Counted from the stretch's first letter, positions 42,774 through 56,145 are shown. The stretch is 64,000 nucleotides of DNA from Dirofilaria immitis (GCA_024305405.1 JAKNDB010000107.1:2170001-2234000), one strand, 5' to 3'. The notes: generated by a model from the sequence alone, not told the origin. Numbers and translations: made by a program.

Positions 42774-45251
42774 GAAAAGAGAGAAAAAGATCTAATTTTA
42801 TGGATAATGATTCATACATTCACCTTAAAATACATATATGTATATATATATTTTACTTTTAATATTTTGTTTTTTAAGAAGCATCGATTATTCATGCTAA
42901 AATCATCTACTATTCTTTAACTATCTTTGTATGACAACGATGACTCAGATGGGAAATTGTCGTAAAATCAGGTTGAATGCTTGATAAGTAGTATTCTTCA
43001 AGTACCTATTATCTATTGCTACATCCGGGTAAAATGTCAAACTACTCTTGACCCTTTTTGTTAGAATGAATTTGTCCTTGAGAGCGATACTATACTATAG
43101 AAGTGCAATGTTGAAGCTGTTAATTCTGTAAGTCGAAATCTTTTTTTTTTTTTTTAATCAAAAACGGAATTCTAAGACTTTCAAGACTGAGACCGTACCG
43201 ACTGGTGATACCCTAAAAATTTGCAAAGAAATGATGATTTAAAAAAAAAAAAAAAAACCTATCTCGTTTTCTCAAAAATTCAAAAAAAAAAAAGAAGTAG
43301 TAGTTGAAATTATTTGATAAATAAATCAATTGCCCAATTTATTCATCCAATTTAAAATGTATGCATAAAAATTTAAATATAAAAAGCATAAAAACTTATC
43401 GTTTTTATTTTTACCTTAAAAATATTAAAAAATATTAAAGTGAAAAGATTTGATGTAAATTTGAATAAAAATAAATTTTATTTCTTTGCTAATTAATAAT
43501 TAAAAAAAAAAGGAATAATATGACTTTTTGGCTTTTTTTTATTTAAATTAAATTAATGAAATCAATTCTTATTCAAATATGCGTTTTTTTTTCTTTTATA
43601 TCCGTGTTCCACCTCCACACGTTTTAATATATCACGTCATTATACGTCATTAAACGTCATCATTAGAGATAAATGCGGTGTTAAGTGATTTAAAGTAATT
43701 GAATTTGATTTTTCGTTTTTTTTTTGTTTTGTTTATTTAATTTACGGCTAATAATACAAAACCATATAGTAATTGTGTGTATTATTTTAAGCGATTTTTA
43801 AAATTTAGCTTCAATTTTTATCAAATTCAATATGATCGATCGATATTGATTAAATAACAGATTCACATGATCGATCAATACTGATTAAATTAATACTTTT
43901 CCAAAAAAAAAAAAAAAGGACTTTACAGTAATATCGATATGGTATAAATTATAAGCAAGTGAAATATTAAATGATCAATACTAATTAAAAGAATATTTTC
44001 TAATGATTCGAGATTTTTCCTTTCAAATCAAGTAATAGCTCAAAAAAAAAAAAACGTGAAACTTTAGATATTACCATGCAAATATTAAATGTATAATTTG
44101 AAATAAATCCTTAAAATTTAAATAATAATAAAGCAAAAATACCGTAGGAGTATTTTGAAAGCCATTTAACTTATGACCCGTACAAAAATCACATCGCAAT
44201 GAAGCGAAATACGCCCGTATTCAAACGATTCGTTAACTATTTCTGATCTAAACAAGATGTTATCAATTTTCGAGAAATGAATTAATAATACTTTTTAATT
44301 AATTTCCCATTCATTTAATTTAAAAATTTTCTTAATAAATTTTTCTCATAAAAATCGAAAAATATCAAAAAAAAAAAAAATTAACCCATTTAATAATGAA
44401 GGGTTAACTAAATTACGAGTAATTGGAATTTTTATTTTCGTCCATTCTGCATAACGATCAGCACCCGTCTTCTGAAATTAGAAATTTCTAGATAGTTGAA
44501 ACATAGATAAATAGAAAAAAAAATCATCTCATTGAGAAGATATATTGATATTTCAGGAAAGAAGGTATAGCAATGGAATCTGGAATCCAGAAGAAAAGAT
44601 AAGATGGCTTATGTTTACAATTAGAAAATCGAAATTCTATTCGAATTTAATTCTTTACTAATAGTTGAAAAGTATCTATCGTAAACACTTCATATATTAT
44701 CTAATGCATTACATCGATATATTTTTAAATATTTAAATGCTCATTTCTAATTCTGCAACTTTCACACAAATCTTTCGTAGCATTCTATTTTCAGGTGTAA
44801 AAATATAATAAAAAAATAAAAATAGTTTAATAATTTACTTGTTCCAAAAATGCTAACACTGAATTATCATCAACAGATGGACAACCATCTTCGATAAAAT
44901 ATCTGTAATAAATTTAATTTTTTTTTTTTTTTAGAACTTTATTTATTTACAATATGGATGGATTCTAAGAAATTTGTTAAAAAAAAAAATAAAAATTTAA
45001 ATAATTTCTTCTTCTTAATTCTAATAGATTTCTTCAAATTTCTTGTTTCTCGTACTTAAAAATGAATCTCGAATTTAGATAATTTATTCTTTATTACGAT
45101 AATTTTGATAACATATCAATTAATACATACAACAATTACAATATCAATGATATTGTATAAGATAAGCTATAAATTTTTGTCTTAATATCTAACCTTCGCG
45201 ATAATTCTATAGAATTTGATGATTGTTTGTTAGAAATACCACGAGTAGTAT

Positions 45252-45284
<33 letters not shown>

Positions 45285-48200
45285 TAGTAATAGTAGTAGT
45301 ATCAGTAATTGCAGGAACGGTAATCCAACAACGCAATGGATATGTATGTAATCCTTGAAAATCATTCGTATTATCGGAATAAATTTTAGTTGAAAAATTC
45401 AAATTTTCTTATTATTCGATAATTTCTTCATCTCTTAATAATTTCAATTTATTATTAGCATATCTATTATACATACATATAAATATTCCTTTGTTTACTT
45501 TCCCAAAATAGTTTCATTAATCTTTTCGAAGAGAATTAAAAATCTTAATCTGACCTATTCAGGTTAATCTATTCAATTAATCTATTCAGGTTAATCTATT
45601 CAAGTTGATTTATTCAGAGAAAGTTTGCTAGATCAATTGTATATAGTTTAGTTAAGATGATAAAAAAAAAAAGTTGCTTTACTTTTTGCATTCCTTCAAG
45701 AGTCGGCTCAATAGCAACATGTAAATTACCGCCCAATCGTACGGGTATTGGTTTCGCTTGTATTAATGATGACGATGAATGATAAGCATTGATAAAATCT
45801 ACAGATGATAACCGAATCGGTTTATGAGATGCTATCATTTTTGCCTGTAATCCAGAAATTGAATTCTATTAATATTCATTTTTCCTTTACTTTTTTTTTT
45901 GAATGAAGAAAATAAATTAGCGAAATGCTTGAAAAGTTTAAAAGAACTGAAAATAAGTAAAAGTAAAGATTTTGTTGATAGATATTTTTGATAAGCAAAT
46001 GATAAAAAATGTTTAAAAAAATCAATCGATTAATTAATATCTATAAAATGAAGATATAAAAGATATAAATTAGTTTTATATAGATTCATGATAAAAATGA
46101 AATCATTGAAAGTGACCAGTGAAATGAATAAAATTATAAAACTTAATAAAGGTTGTAATTAATTTATACTTTTCTTCTCAAAAATATTTTTTCTAATCTA
46201 TTCCCTCCAATTAGTTTGATTATTAACACTCTCGAAAATAAGAATATATTAATGTGGAAAAATTGAAATTTCCATAACAAATTATTATCACTAATATTAA
46301 TAGAGTATATACGATAATGATTGATAACTGCTGATTAAATTTATTACTAATAATACTCGATAGAAAGCATAAAACAATTGAAATAAACCTCTTCAGTTAT
46401 TAAATGATTGAAAGTAAATAAAAATTACCTTTACATGAGATTCTACAAATGGTACCGCACATTGAATCTCAAACTGTTCATTCACATTACCAATACCCCA
46501 GAAATAAACCTTAAATTTAGCATAAATGTAAAAGCATTGAAGAAAAATTGGTCCAATTAAATTCAATAGTTCCAAATTAAATGTTTAATTTTTATTATAA
46601 TTTTAATGCAACATTTTGTCAAACTAATGAAATATCACAAAGGCTATTTATCAAAAAGTTTAGCTAAAATTAATCCAAAATTATTAATAAATATTATATA
46701 TGTTAATCAATACATATAAAAGTACGCTTTATAGAATCATTTCAATTTTTATAATATATGATTTCTATAATATAAGTACATCTATCTATAATACAAAAGA
46801 ATTTCTATAATATTATTCCTGCAATACAGGTGTATATATAATGTAATTCCTGCAATATAGGTATATATAATATAATTTCTGCAATACAGATATATATATA
46901 ATATATTTCATGCAATACAGGTATGTATATATAATATAATTCCTGCATAACAGATATATATATATATATTATATTTCATGTAATACAGGTATATATATAA
47001 TTCCTGCAATACAGATATATATATAATATAATTTCTGCAATACAGGTGTATATATAATGTAATTCCTGCAATATAGGTATATATAATTTCTGCAATACAG
47101 ATATATATAATATATTTCATGCAATACAGGTATGTATATATAATATAATTTCTGCAATACAGGTATATATATAATATATTTCATGCAATACAGCTATATA
47201 TATAATATAATTTCTGCAATATAGATATATATATATAGTATAATTCCTGCAGTATAGGTATATATATATAATGTGTAATAATAATTTCTATAGCATAAAT
47301 CATCAATACTTGTATATTTCAATTGTATGGCATAATGAAATGAAACAAATTGTACTCTTTGCAAAAAAGAAAAAGAAAGAAAGATTAAGATGAATGTGGA
47401 AAAAAAGAGAAACAAAAAAAAATTCGAACTTAGCAATAAAATAAGATGAATGTGAAAAAAAAATCCAACCTTAGCAATAAAATTGAAGCCACCTGCAAAG
47501 AACGTCTCTCTATACCACATTTACTATAACCAACCAATACTACGTGATACTGAAATATCAAGTTTTCTTTTTTAAACAACAAATATTAACAATTGCAAAT
47601 CATTGATAAAAAAAAAAAAGTTTAATGAGCAATTGACACATTCGTACTAATAAATAGTTTTACTAATAAATAATCACTTTATCATTATTAGTCTACAATT
47701 TAGCAATTTGCTACTAAATTAAACTTCTTGAAATATTATCGGAGCATTGGCTCCAAATGTTCGATGAACAGATGTGGAACATCTGGTCATACTGATGGAA
47801 TTTATAGACAAAAATGTCAGCCAAGTGGCTCTTCTAAGAAAAATTGATTTCGCTCTTTTTAATTGATGAGAATTGACTCAATGAACTAATACAAATGAAC
47901 AGGTTTAGATGCATTTTGATCCAAAAAAAAGAAAAATTACGAAAATGTTATAAAAATTAATGATAAACTTGGCTCATTCTTACCATTACTAGGCCATTTT
48001 TGTAATTCTAATCAAAATAAAATGTAAATAATAACTTACATCTTGTATCATATTCAATTGTGAACAACATGAGCCTGATTTATCATCACCAATACACATT
48101 CTACCACGCCATATCATTTCACGAATTGATTTTGTCATTTCTGGATGCTTTTTTCGATTGAATGTAAGCTGTACATTGATTCTACAAAATTTAATTTATC

Positions 48201-48871
48201 AACTAATCTATTCAACTAGTATTGTATACCATGATAATAATAAAGTGATGATAATATATTTATTACAGATAAATGAACAATCTTTATTCCAGCATTAAAA
48301 CATTTTAAGGATATATTTTCAATAATAAAAATAAACAATTAAGATATTAATTTTACCTTTCTCGTTGACATGCAACATCAAGATATTGCTCAAGTAATTC
48401 ATGTATCGCAACACCTGATGAATAGGTTCCTTAAAAAAAAAAAATCCATTCCATTCGATGAATTATTTTTATACAAAAAAAAATGCAAAATTCGCAAATT
48501 ATATTTTTCTATTTTAATTCTGAAATTTCTAAAAAAAAAGAAAATATAAATTCTTTAAAGTAAAAAAAATCTTCCTAAAATATTTTTTCTAAATAAATTA
48601 TATTTCTAATTTTTTTTATATTTTTAAAATTATAATCCAAAAATCATTTTGATCAATGATAATATATCATCGATCAAAATGAGAAAATTTTATTTACAAA
48701 AAAAAATCAATATTTCCTATCCTTTATCATTATGGGAAAATGTAAATGATTGGACGATATAATAGTTTCACATGTTGTCATAATGAAAGAGAAAAGAAAA
48801 AAAAAATTAAAATAAAACAAACCAGAAATGATGAAGAGGATGAAGAAAGCCGTGTTCAATGACCACATCAT
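40117..48871 (-). CDS. ZP-domain transmembrane protein, cuticlin-like (single-base gaps)
   Basis: Thirteen exons: 48823-48871, 48357-48429, 48040-48181, 47493-47549, 46429-46509, 45683-45844, 45194-45407, 44839-44902, 44409-44471, 44143-44236, 41651-41873, 41402-41571 and 40117-40286; about 520 residues. A signal peptide (MMWSLNTAFFILFIISG) is followed by ZP-like segments: VYFWGIGNVNEQFEIQC, an AKPIPVRLGGNLHVAIEP region, LHTYPLRCWITVP, YFIEDGCP, FEYGRISLHCDV, and CPQASFC with a dibasic GERRHLP that could be the processing site. Near the end is a membrane helix (IVIIIAIISFAFGVAFVATLWF) and a short basic tail. Such proteins polymerise in the extracellular cuticle. Exon 44143-44236 (A5 run 44184-44188) and exon 41402-41571 (T5 run 41520-41524) are each one base short. 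The joins 45683/45407 and 44409/44236 also need one extra base. Introns are large. Confidence 0.88.
42545..44142. other. part of a 2.3-kb intron of the ZP gene, poly-A and GA tracts
   Basis: The intron from 41874 to 44142 has many A-runs of 9-15 bases and a GA run at 42736-42768. I see no nested gene. Confidence 0.5.
45241..45310. repeat. (ACT)n tract coding poly-Thr in the ZP gene
   Basis: A TAG/ACT triplet run in the coding frame of exon 45194-45407, producing about 18 mostly Thr residues directly after the conserved RCWITVP segment of the ZP domain. Confidence 0.9.
45540..45616. repeat. 15-16-bp tandem repeat in a ZP-gene intron
   Basis: About five copies of GTTAATCTATTCAG with variants, lying just downstream (gene sense) of exon 45683-45844. 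Confidence 0.75.
46790..47280. repeat. intronic minisatellite of about 30-35 bp, AT plus TGCAATACAG
   Basis: More than a dozen copies of a variable (TA)n block followed by ATTTCTGCAATACAGG or CATGCAATACAGG. It fills about half of the intron between exons 47493-47549 and 46429-46509. The Tyr/Ile-rich minus-strand frames across it are by-products. Confidence 0.88.
48645..48681. repeat. 37-bp palindrome in first intron of the ZP gene
   Basis: Arms of 17 bp beginning CATTTTGATCAATGATA with one mismatch, 3-bp centre. It contains two GATC-containing boxes. Confidence 0.7.
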
Positions 48872-51080
48872 GTCTTTATGCGTATTTTCTCTATCTATAT
48901 ATTAATGATGATAGTGTAGGCAAAGTTTCTGATAAACGATCGATCCAGTTCTCTGATAAAATTTCTTTGTTCTTATTATCGTTATTATCGTTCGTTTAAA
49001 TAAAAAAAAAAAGAGAGAGAGAGAAACAAAGAGAAAGGGAAATGATGAAAGAGAGAAACGAGAGAAATTATTCTTTTATCATCCTACTAAGCAATATATA
49101 TCAACAAATATAATTTCTCTTTTCTTTTTAAAAAAAATTTTTTTTTGCAAAGATACCAATTGAATGATAATGAATTGATAATAAAGTACTGTTAAAAGTA
49201 AACAAATAAAAGTTTCAATTTTATTTACCTATCAATTTCTAGCCAAATTTTAAATGAATATTTGATTTAATTATTGACAATAATTTATACCTTTTCTTCT
49301 TGTAATTTTATACCGAGAAAAATCTCGAGACAATGGGCTTTTTTTTCCTTTCTTTTTATATATGAAAGCTTCTTCCTCCTTTTTTTTTCCTTTCAATTTT
49401 TTCTTTTTTTTTTTTGCTATTTAATTTCTCATTCACAATTTGATCCATCACACAATGACAAGAAAATTAAAGCAATTGTGATGATAGTAATTACGGTAGC
49501 AGTATAACAGTAATTGATAGTTAGTATTGAAAGATTGGAGAAGTAGTTATAATGGTTATAGCAAAATGAAATGAATGGATTTTAGCTTTGTTCAATTTTT
49601 CTTTGTTTACCATTTTCTTTTGTTTATTTTCTAAATTCCTCTCTTTTTTTCTTCCTTTTTTTTTATTATTATTACTGTTATTGTTACTGCTGTTGTTGTT
49701 GTTGTTGTTGTTGTTGTCGTTGTTGTTGTCGTTGTTGTTGTCGTTGTTGTTGTCGTTGTTGTTGTTGCTGCTGTTGTTGATGAAGAAAATTGAAAGGATA
49801 AGAGGAAAGAAAAAAATTGGAGAAAGGCACAAGTTGGTACTAATTCAAACGATTAAATGCTAACAACTGATAATCAACAACAATGATAATATGATAAGGA
49901 ATGTTTGAAATAAAAAAAAAAAAAAAAACAAAATTTAATTTAATTCTTACTTCTTCTTCCTCTTTCAATTGATACTTTTGTTGCTATCAATATTTGCCGT
50001 TCCTTCCCAATTGAATTCAACTAATTTTGAGTTGTTGTTGTTGTTGTTATTATTATCACTATTGTTATTATTATTATTATTATTATTATTTGTAGTGCTA
50101 AGGAAAATAATGCTATTAATTGTTGTTTGCTATTGCTGCCGTTGTTTTTGCTTCTGCTTCTGATCGTATCTCGATTCCAGAATTTACGATTAATAGTAAT
50201 AGTTCCACTGTTTCGTATCGTTAATATATGATATTGATGATATTGCCGTCGTTATTGCTAATTGTTATAATAATTCTATCGAAAATAAAAACAAAAAAAA
50301 GTTGTTTTTATAAAAATCGTTTCGTTATCTCTTCCTTTCGATTGCTTCCTTTGATAGATATAATTTTTCAATAGGATATTTTATAAATTGTAAACTTTTC
50401 AACCATAAAAGCAATAATAGTAATAACAATAATAGCAGTAACGGCAGTAGCAATAGTAGTAGACGAGAATAAATATTGTTGATTTGTTTGAAGGATACCG
50501 TTTTGATTGAATTAATTTTATTTATACGTACAAATATTTATGTTAGGAAAAAAAGTGTCCCCAAAATGTTCGGAACTGAAAAGAAAAATATCATATTAAT
50601 TCACTTATCAATATTATCAATATTGTAATATACGTACGATACGTAACATGAAATTTGATTCAAGCATCAAAAATAGAGATAGAATATCTTTCCGTATCAG
50701 AAAAATATCTTTATCAAATTATCTTACAACAAATATATCTGTATGATAAACTAAACATATCAAATAATAATTTGATAACATTTACTCTAAATTTATTATC
50801 AATTATCGGAGAAATATAAAATCAAAATGTTATCATTGGTTCATTTTATTTATGAAAAAGATGAATGAAATGACAGATAAAGCTAATAGATAAAATGAAA
50901 TAGAAAGATATGTGAAATGAAGTTTACTATATATTATAGATGAAATGTTGATGTAAAGGAATAGTTGTACAAATGTTTCGAATAAATACGAAGCAATAAA
51001 TTGCAATTTGAACTATTCTTCATCAATTTCAATCATCATCATATTCACGTAAAGGGCGTAGATTCACACTCCTTTGCACT
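48872..51080. other. 5' flank of the ZP gene, simple-repeat-rich
   Basis: Probably holds the ZP promoter. It contains a GA tract at about 49013-49065, poly-T/C stretches, a TTG tract at 49676-49780 and a TTA tract near 50036-50090. The open frames crossing these tracts are low-complexity. Confidence 0.5.
49676..49780. repeat. (TTG)n tract with a 12-bp TCG-marked higher-order period
   Basis: TTG triplets with a TCG every fourth triplet across the central part (GTCGTTGTTGTT repeated about four times). Confidence 0.85.
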
Positions 51081-51087
51081 TCTCGAG

Positions 51088-51275
51088 CAATGATTATTAT
51101 TATCAGTTTGAACATATACATATATACATATATATATATATACATATACGTACATCACGTAAGAAATCATTATTATCAATTTGAATATAAACACGTGTAT
51201 ACGCACATCACGTAAACAACTATTATTATTATCAATTTGAATATAGACGTAAATACTTGTACATCACGTAAACAT
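51088..51275. repeat. three copies of a roughly 60-bp unit ending in ACATCACGTAA
   Basis: Each copy runs ATTATTATCAATTTGAATAT, a variable ATA/CGTAT-rich part, then CACATCACGTAA. The first copy has an expanded (TA)n/(CATA)n block. Confidence 0.75.
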
Positions 51276-54200
51276 ATAAAAGTTTTTATAATATATACTT
51301 TATTGGATGAAAAAAAATTTGAAAATTGTCACATTCCAATTCTTAAAATGTTAGAAGTAATAAGTAATAATTAGTTTGTATACAAATAAGATATCTATTG
51401 ATACTATGATTGTTGTAGCTACTGAATTTAGTGATATGATAAATTATAATTTGGTATTTCTTCATGGAGAAGAAGAAAATGATCAGCTTATCTAATCTAT
51501 CTCTTCTATGCCTATCAAGATTGGTCTATTCTTTTTGCAAAAATGAGAGAAAGAAAGAGAGGAAGAGAGAGAGGAGGAGGAGAGAGAGAAGTTCCTGTAT
51601 GATTTTCGGTGTGTTGATAAAGAATTTCAATTTTAACGATAGCATTATCAACAGCCGTGTTATCATTGTCTGATGAAGAATAATGATATGACATTATGCA
51701 AAATATATTTTACATCTCAGTATTCAATGTGATAAAACTCTCCGAAAGCATGGGAGGTAATTATCAATGCGATTAATCCGAGAAATCGCAAAACCTTTAA
51801 ATTAATTTATTCGAATGATTTTTTTATCTCTATCCATTAATTATTTTACTGATAAGTCTACACAAATTATAAAAGAATGGCAAAGAAGATGATGGAACGA
51901 TTATCATGAATGGTGATAATAGGAATATATTCTTACTTTCCATGCTATCGTCATATTGATATGATTGATTAAAATGATAAATACATAAAGCTAAAATGAT
52001 TATTTTTGAATGCTGATAATCACTATAATTGTCATCAATCAATTTAATTGTAGTTCATTGCGAAGTATTAGCAGATGATGATAAGATTGATAACCAAAGA
52101 TAGAAAAGATTTAACGTTCCTCATTTTTATATATATGTAAACAAAATTCTTTTCATTCTTCCCTCCTTTTTTTTTTTTTTTTTATTACATAACAGTTTAA
52201 AGTAATAGACAAAGTTGAAAAATGTGTTGAAATTTTTCTTTTTTTTTTTTTTATTATTCAACTATCAACTATTATCATTTTTATCACTCATATAAATAAT
52301 CCTATATCGATATATTCTCGAAGATGATTTGTTGAAGTGCACTTCTCTTTACTTAGTTTGTCTAATTAGTGAAGGCAAATAAGAAGTTGACAATTGTCAC
52401 CTTCGTTGCTGATACTAACTATCTTTATAAAAAGTATTATCGCATCCTCTTCAACTTTCATCGTTACGATAGCTGCTGCTAAGTTCTTATGCAAATAAAT
52501 CTCTGATAAATAATCAATCTAAAATGAAAATAATATATTTTGAAAAGATTCTAAACAAACAAATCAATAATTGTGATATGAGAAAAAGAAGAGAGAGTGA
52601 TAGAGAGAAGGAGAGGGAGAGGGAGAGAGAAAGAGGAGAATGATTGACCTCTTGCTTTTCCACTTACTCATATTTCATCAATAACAATTTGTATGAAATG
52701 AAATCAACTATACAAGTCTAGACATTGTTTACTACTTCTTTGCATGTTACATTGTTTACATCCAATTTATCATATCATTCTGGCCAAGTTTTTTTTTTTT
52801 CGCCTGAAAATTTTAAGCCTAAAAAGCTATAAGAAAAGTTAAGTTGCAAAAAAAAAAAAGATTTTTGTTTTCATTTTTTTTCTATGAAAAAGAAAGAGAG
52901 ATGAGATTTCGATTTTTTTTTCTATGAAGAAAAGAAAAAAGATGTCTGTCGGCAATTTTTGATGATAGTCTCGAAGCATCACTGAAATTGTTATCATGAT
53001 TTGTAACACTTCGAGAAAAATCTCACTATGCCAGACAATTTCAAATAAGCTCTTAGATTTGCCATTCGATAAGCAATAGAATTTTAATTACGGGAAAATT
53101 TTAATTATCTGTTAAGTTGAATTAAATATTCTTTCCTCATTGATCAGTTTGATCCGAAATATATAGTAGTTAAGATCTAAGAATGAATGGAATGCGAGAA
53201 TATTTTTTTTTTTTTTTTTTTATCTGATTTTTCTTTGCCATCTTAGCTCCATTATTTTAAATTAGAAATAAGATTTATTATAATAATCAATAGTAGTAGT
53301 TTAGGTGATAGAATATCAGTGCATTTTTTGATTATCAACGGATATGATATGATAATTTTGTTTAATGTTTGTAGAATTTTGATCGAAAATTTTCCTTATA
53401 ATAAGCGTAAATTTTTCATGCATTTATCAAAGATTTTCGATAATTTTAAAAATTTCAGAAACATAAAAAGGTTTCTGATTAAAAGATTTAAAAATAGTAT
53501 AAAAATGAATGGAAAAATAGTCGCAATAAAGGGAAAGCAAAGTAAGTATGATAGAATAATATGAATCAGATTTGCGATATTCGCTGGACGATTCGTCTCA
53601 AAGGAAAAAGTTATTTGAAAGTATGTTTAGTCTGGAAGAAAAACAACTTTGAACATAAATGTTTTCATTCATACAAAATGCTATGCCATTTGGAATGAAT
53701 AAAATATCCAACTATTTCTTATATCACTTTTGTCTTTTCTCTCTCTCACTCTCATTTTCTCCCTCTCTCTCTCTCTCTCTGCAAAAAAAAGCATAAATAG
53801 GTGCATCAGAAAATCATTTCCTTGTTTACGAGATGAGGATAAACAAGGAAGCATTTAACAACCTCATAAAACTTCTTTTTTTTTTATTAGCAAATCAAAA
53901 ATTCATTCATTTTAAAAATTTATTTTAAAACCATCATTATTATCATCCTCCACGATTATCATCATTATCATTATCATCATTATCTTATCATCAACTAGAT
54001 GTCCTTTTTGGCATCACTTGTTCATCTGATAAGCGTTAATGGTTTCAAAGGTAACATCAACAGTTTAATATTTCGAAGCATCATTGATTATAATGATTAT
54101 CTTATTCCAACAGCTGCTAAATTTAATAAAAATGAAAGGCCTCATCATTCATATTCCAATCAATCTACCTGAGACGAAAAAGAATATGAGCTTTTCTGGG

Positions 54201-54640
54201 CCTTAATATCATATTTCAAAATCTCGTGCTATATATTTCTATACGATATTCAAGATTATCTTTCATCGCTCAATCTCTATAACGATCTATGACGATGATC
54301 GAAAGATGATTTAAATATAGCAAAAGAAGTGCAATCTATTTAATCAAATTTTGCTGATATTTTCATATTAACATAATTTTAATTTTAATTAATCAATGCA
54401 ATGTATCGTCTAAAAAATCAGAATGATTAGCAGATATCATGATTTACAATAATTGAAGAATAGATTAATTAATTATAAAATGTTTGAATTTGATTAGAAT
54501 ATTTCATCATCGATTGATAAGATAATAAATATGATAATATATTTTTCGATTATATTTCAAATTCAACTTAGCTGAATATTTGTCCTTTTCGCGCAAACAA
54601 TTGCTAATGAAAATGGATAATGATGATTGAAGAGCAGATT
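51276..54640. other. AT-rich DNA without a supported gene
   Basis: GA tracts near 51545-51590 and 52585-52640, long T runs and a CT run near 53758-53780. The frame at 53319-53564 plus is Lys/Phe/Ile-rich and has no recognisable family feature. Confidence 0.5.
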
Positions 54641-54648
54641 AGCATTAT

Positions 54649-54728
54649 TGATCTCGAGAATCCATGCATATCTCGAGAATCTATGCATATTTTGAGAATT
54701 CATGCATATCTCGAGAATCTATGCATAC
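54649..54728. repeat. 19-bp tandem repeat, 4 copies
   Basis: Copies of ATCTCGAGAATCTATGCAT; the third copy is diverged (ATTTTGAGAATTCATGCAT). Confidence 0.85.
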
Positions 54729-55009
54729 ATTCTTCAATCAAGTTTTCATGTTGAAATTGAGTAAGTGAAAAAAAAAAACATATATGAAATGAAGGATGAA
54801 TTGCATTTCGAGAATCATTTAGAATTTTGACGAAAATTCAAAATTACACAATTGTCGACGCATGAAGTTTTATGAAACTGGGACATATGCCGACAAATAT
54901 ACCCACACCCACCCAGTTAGTCTCGTCCTTTCTTTACCAACATCATTTGTCACCGCCATCATTGTCACTCACTCTTCGATCCAATCCGATTCCATTTGAT
55001 CCGGTCTTA

Positions 55010-55168
55010 CACACGACAACGACAAACGATAACGATAACGACAACGACAACTACAACGACAACCATAGCGATAGCGATAGCGACAACCATAGCGATAACG
55101 ATAGCGACAACGATAGCGATAACGATAGCGACAACGATTGCGATAACGATAGCGACAACGACAACAGC
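55010..55168. repeat. hexameric ACGATA/ACGACA/GCGATA repeat
   Basis: A run of six-base units (ACGATA, GCGATA, ACGACA). It reads as Asn-Asp/Ser-Asp in one plus frame and Thr/Ile/Ala in another. Its upstream side (54870-55005) is unusually C-rich for this window. No splice sites or family support a gene. Confidence 0.85.
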
Positions 55169-55494
55169 GACATCAAATGCTTTTTCTTATTGTATATGTC
55201 AGTCATTTCTATCTAATAGCAATCATCAAAGTAACGGACGGAAACACTCTTTTTCTTTCTCTGCTCGCATAGCTATCATCAAATAAAATCGTCTTCCGTT
55301 TATCTTTCCTTTTTCTTACCTTCCTGCCTCTCTCTCTCACTCCTCTCTCTCTCTCTATCCTCGCATTCTCTAATAATATGAATGAATTCAATGTGATATT
55401 TGTGTTTATGTCAAAAAGCTATTTATAGAATGGGAATGAGAGACTAGACGTCGACGACACTTAACAATGCAAACACATATGACATATAAACATC

Positions 55495-55575
55495 TCCTCT
55501 ACACAAACACACCGACATACACATACAAACATACACACACATACAAACATACACACATACATACACACACATCAA
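55495..55575. repeat. CA/ACAT-rich microsatellite
   Basis: Interrupted ACACAC/ACATACA units. Confidence 0.85.
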
Positions 55576-55811
55576 AAACAGATACATAGATAATAGATAG
55601 TTTTGCATATTGAATGAGAAAGTAGTAAATACGTATATTTTGCTATCTGTTGGATGGTGATGACAATCTACTGGGACTAGGACTGGGACAACGGGATGAA
55701 TTTTAATTGGAAAAATGTAAAGATGAGCCAAGTTTGGCCTAAGAAAATGATAAAGGCCAAATACGTAAAATAGCAACGTCATTTTTACGTGAAATAGCAA
55801 AATAACGTAAC

Positions 55812-55850
55812 TTGCAATATATATACATGTCATATGTATATATATTGCAA
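55812..55850. repeat. 39-bp perfect-arm palindrome
   Basis: Perfect 17-bp arms (TTGCAATATATATACAT) around GTCAT. It would form a stable hairpin in single-stranded form. Confidence 0.8.
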
Positions 55851-56079
55851 ATTGCTATATTACATTGTAAAAACAAATAAATATATTGTATATTTGTGCG
55901 GTAAGAAATTTGAATTAAATAATTAAAAAAAAAGTAATTAAGTAATTGAGTAAAAATATAATATTGCTTATAAATGATAACACACACAACCCTATTCTTA
56001 TCAACTATCTTTTTAACATTCAATTGAAATTAACTGTGGAAAATTTAATTGTAATGAACAATAGCTTATTTATTTCCCT

Positions 56080-56145
56080 CACTCACTCTCTCTCACTCAC
56101 TCTCTCTCTCTCTCTCTCTCTCTTTCACTCTTTCACTCTTTCTCT
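56080..56145. repeat. CT-rich microsatellite
   Basis: (CT)n with CACT interruptions, next to the weak ORF at 56285. Confidence 0.9.

Noticed and set aside
46908..47184. Tyr/Ile-rich minus-strand frames
   Set aside because: By-products of the intronic TA/TGCAATACAG minisatellite.
49521..49863. Poly-Asn and poly-Leu frames on opposite strands
   Set aside because: Both are readings of the TTG triplet tract.
54872..55286. C-rich plus-strand frame running into Asp/Asn and Thr repeats
   Set aside because: The second half is the ACGATA hexamer array. The first half is slightly unusual in composition, but has no splice partner or recognisable motif.
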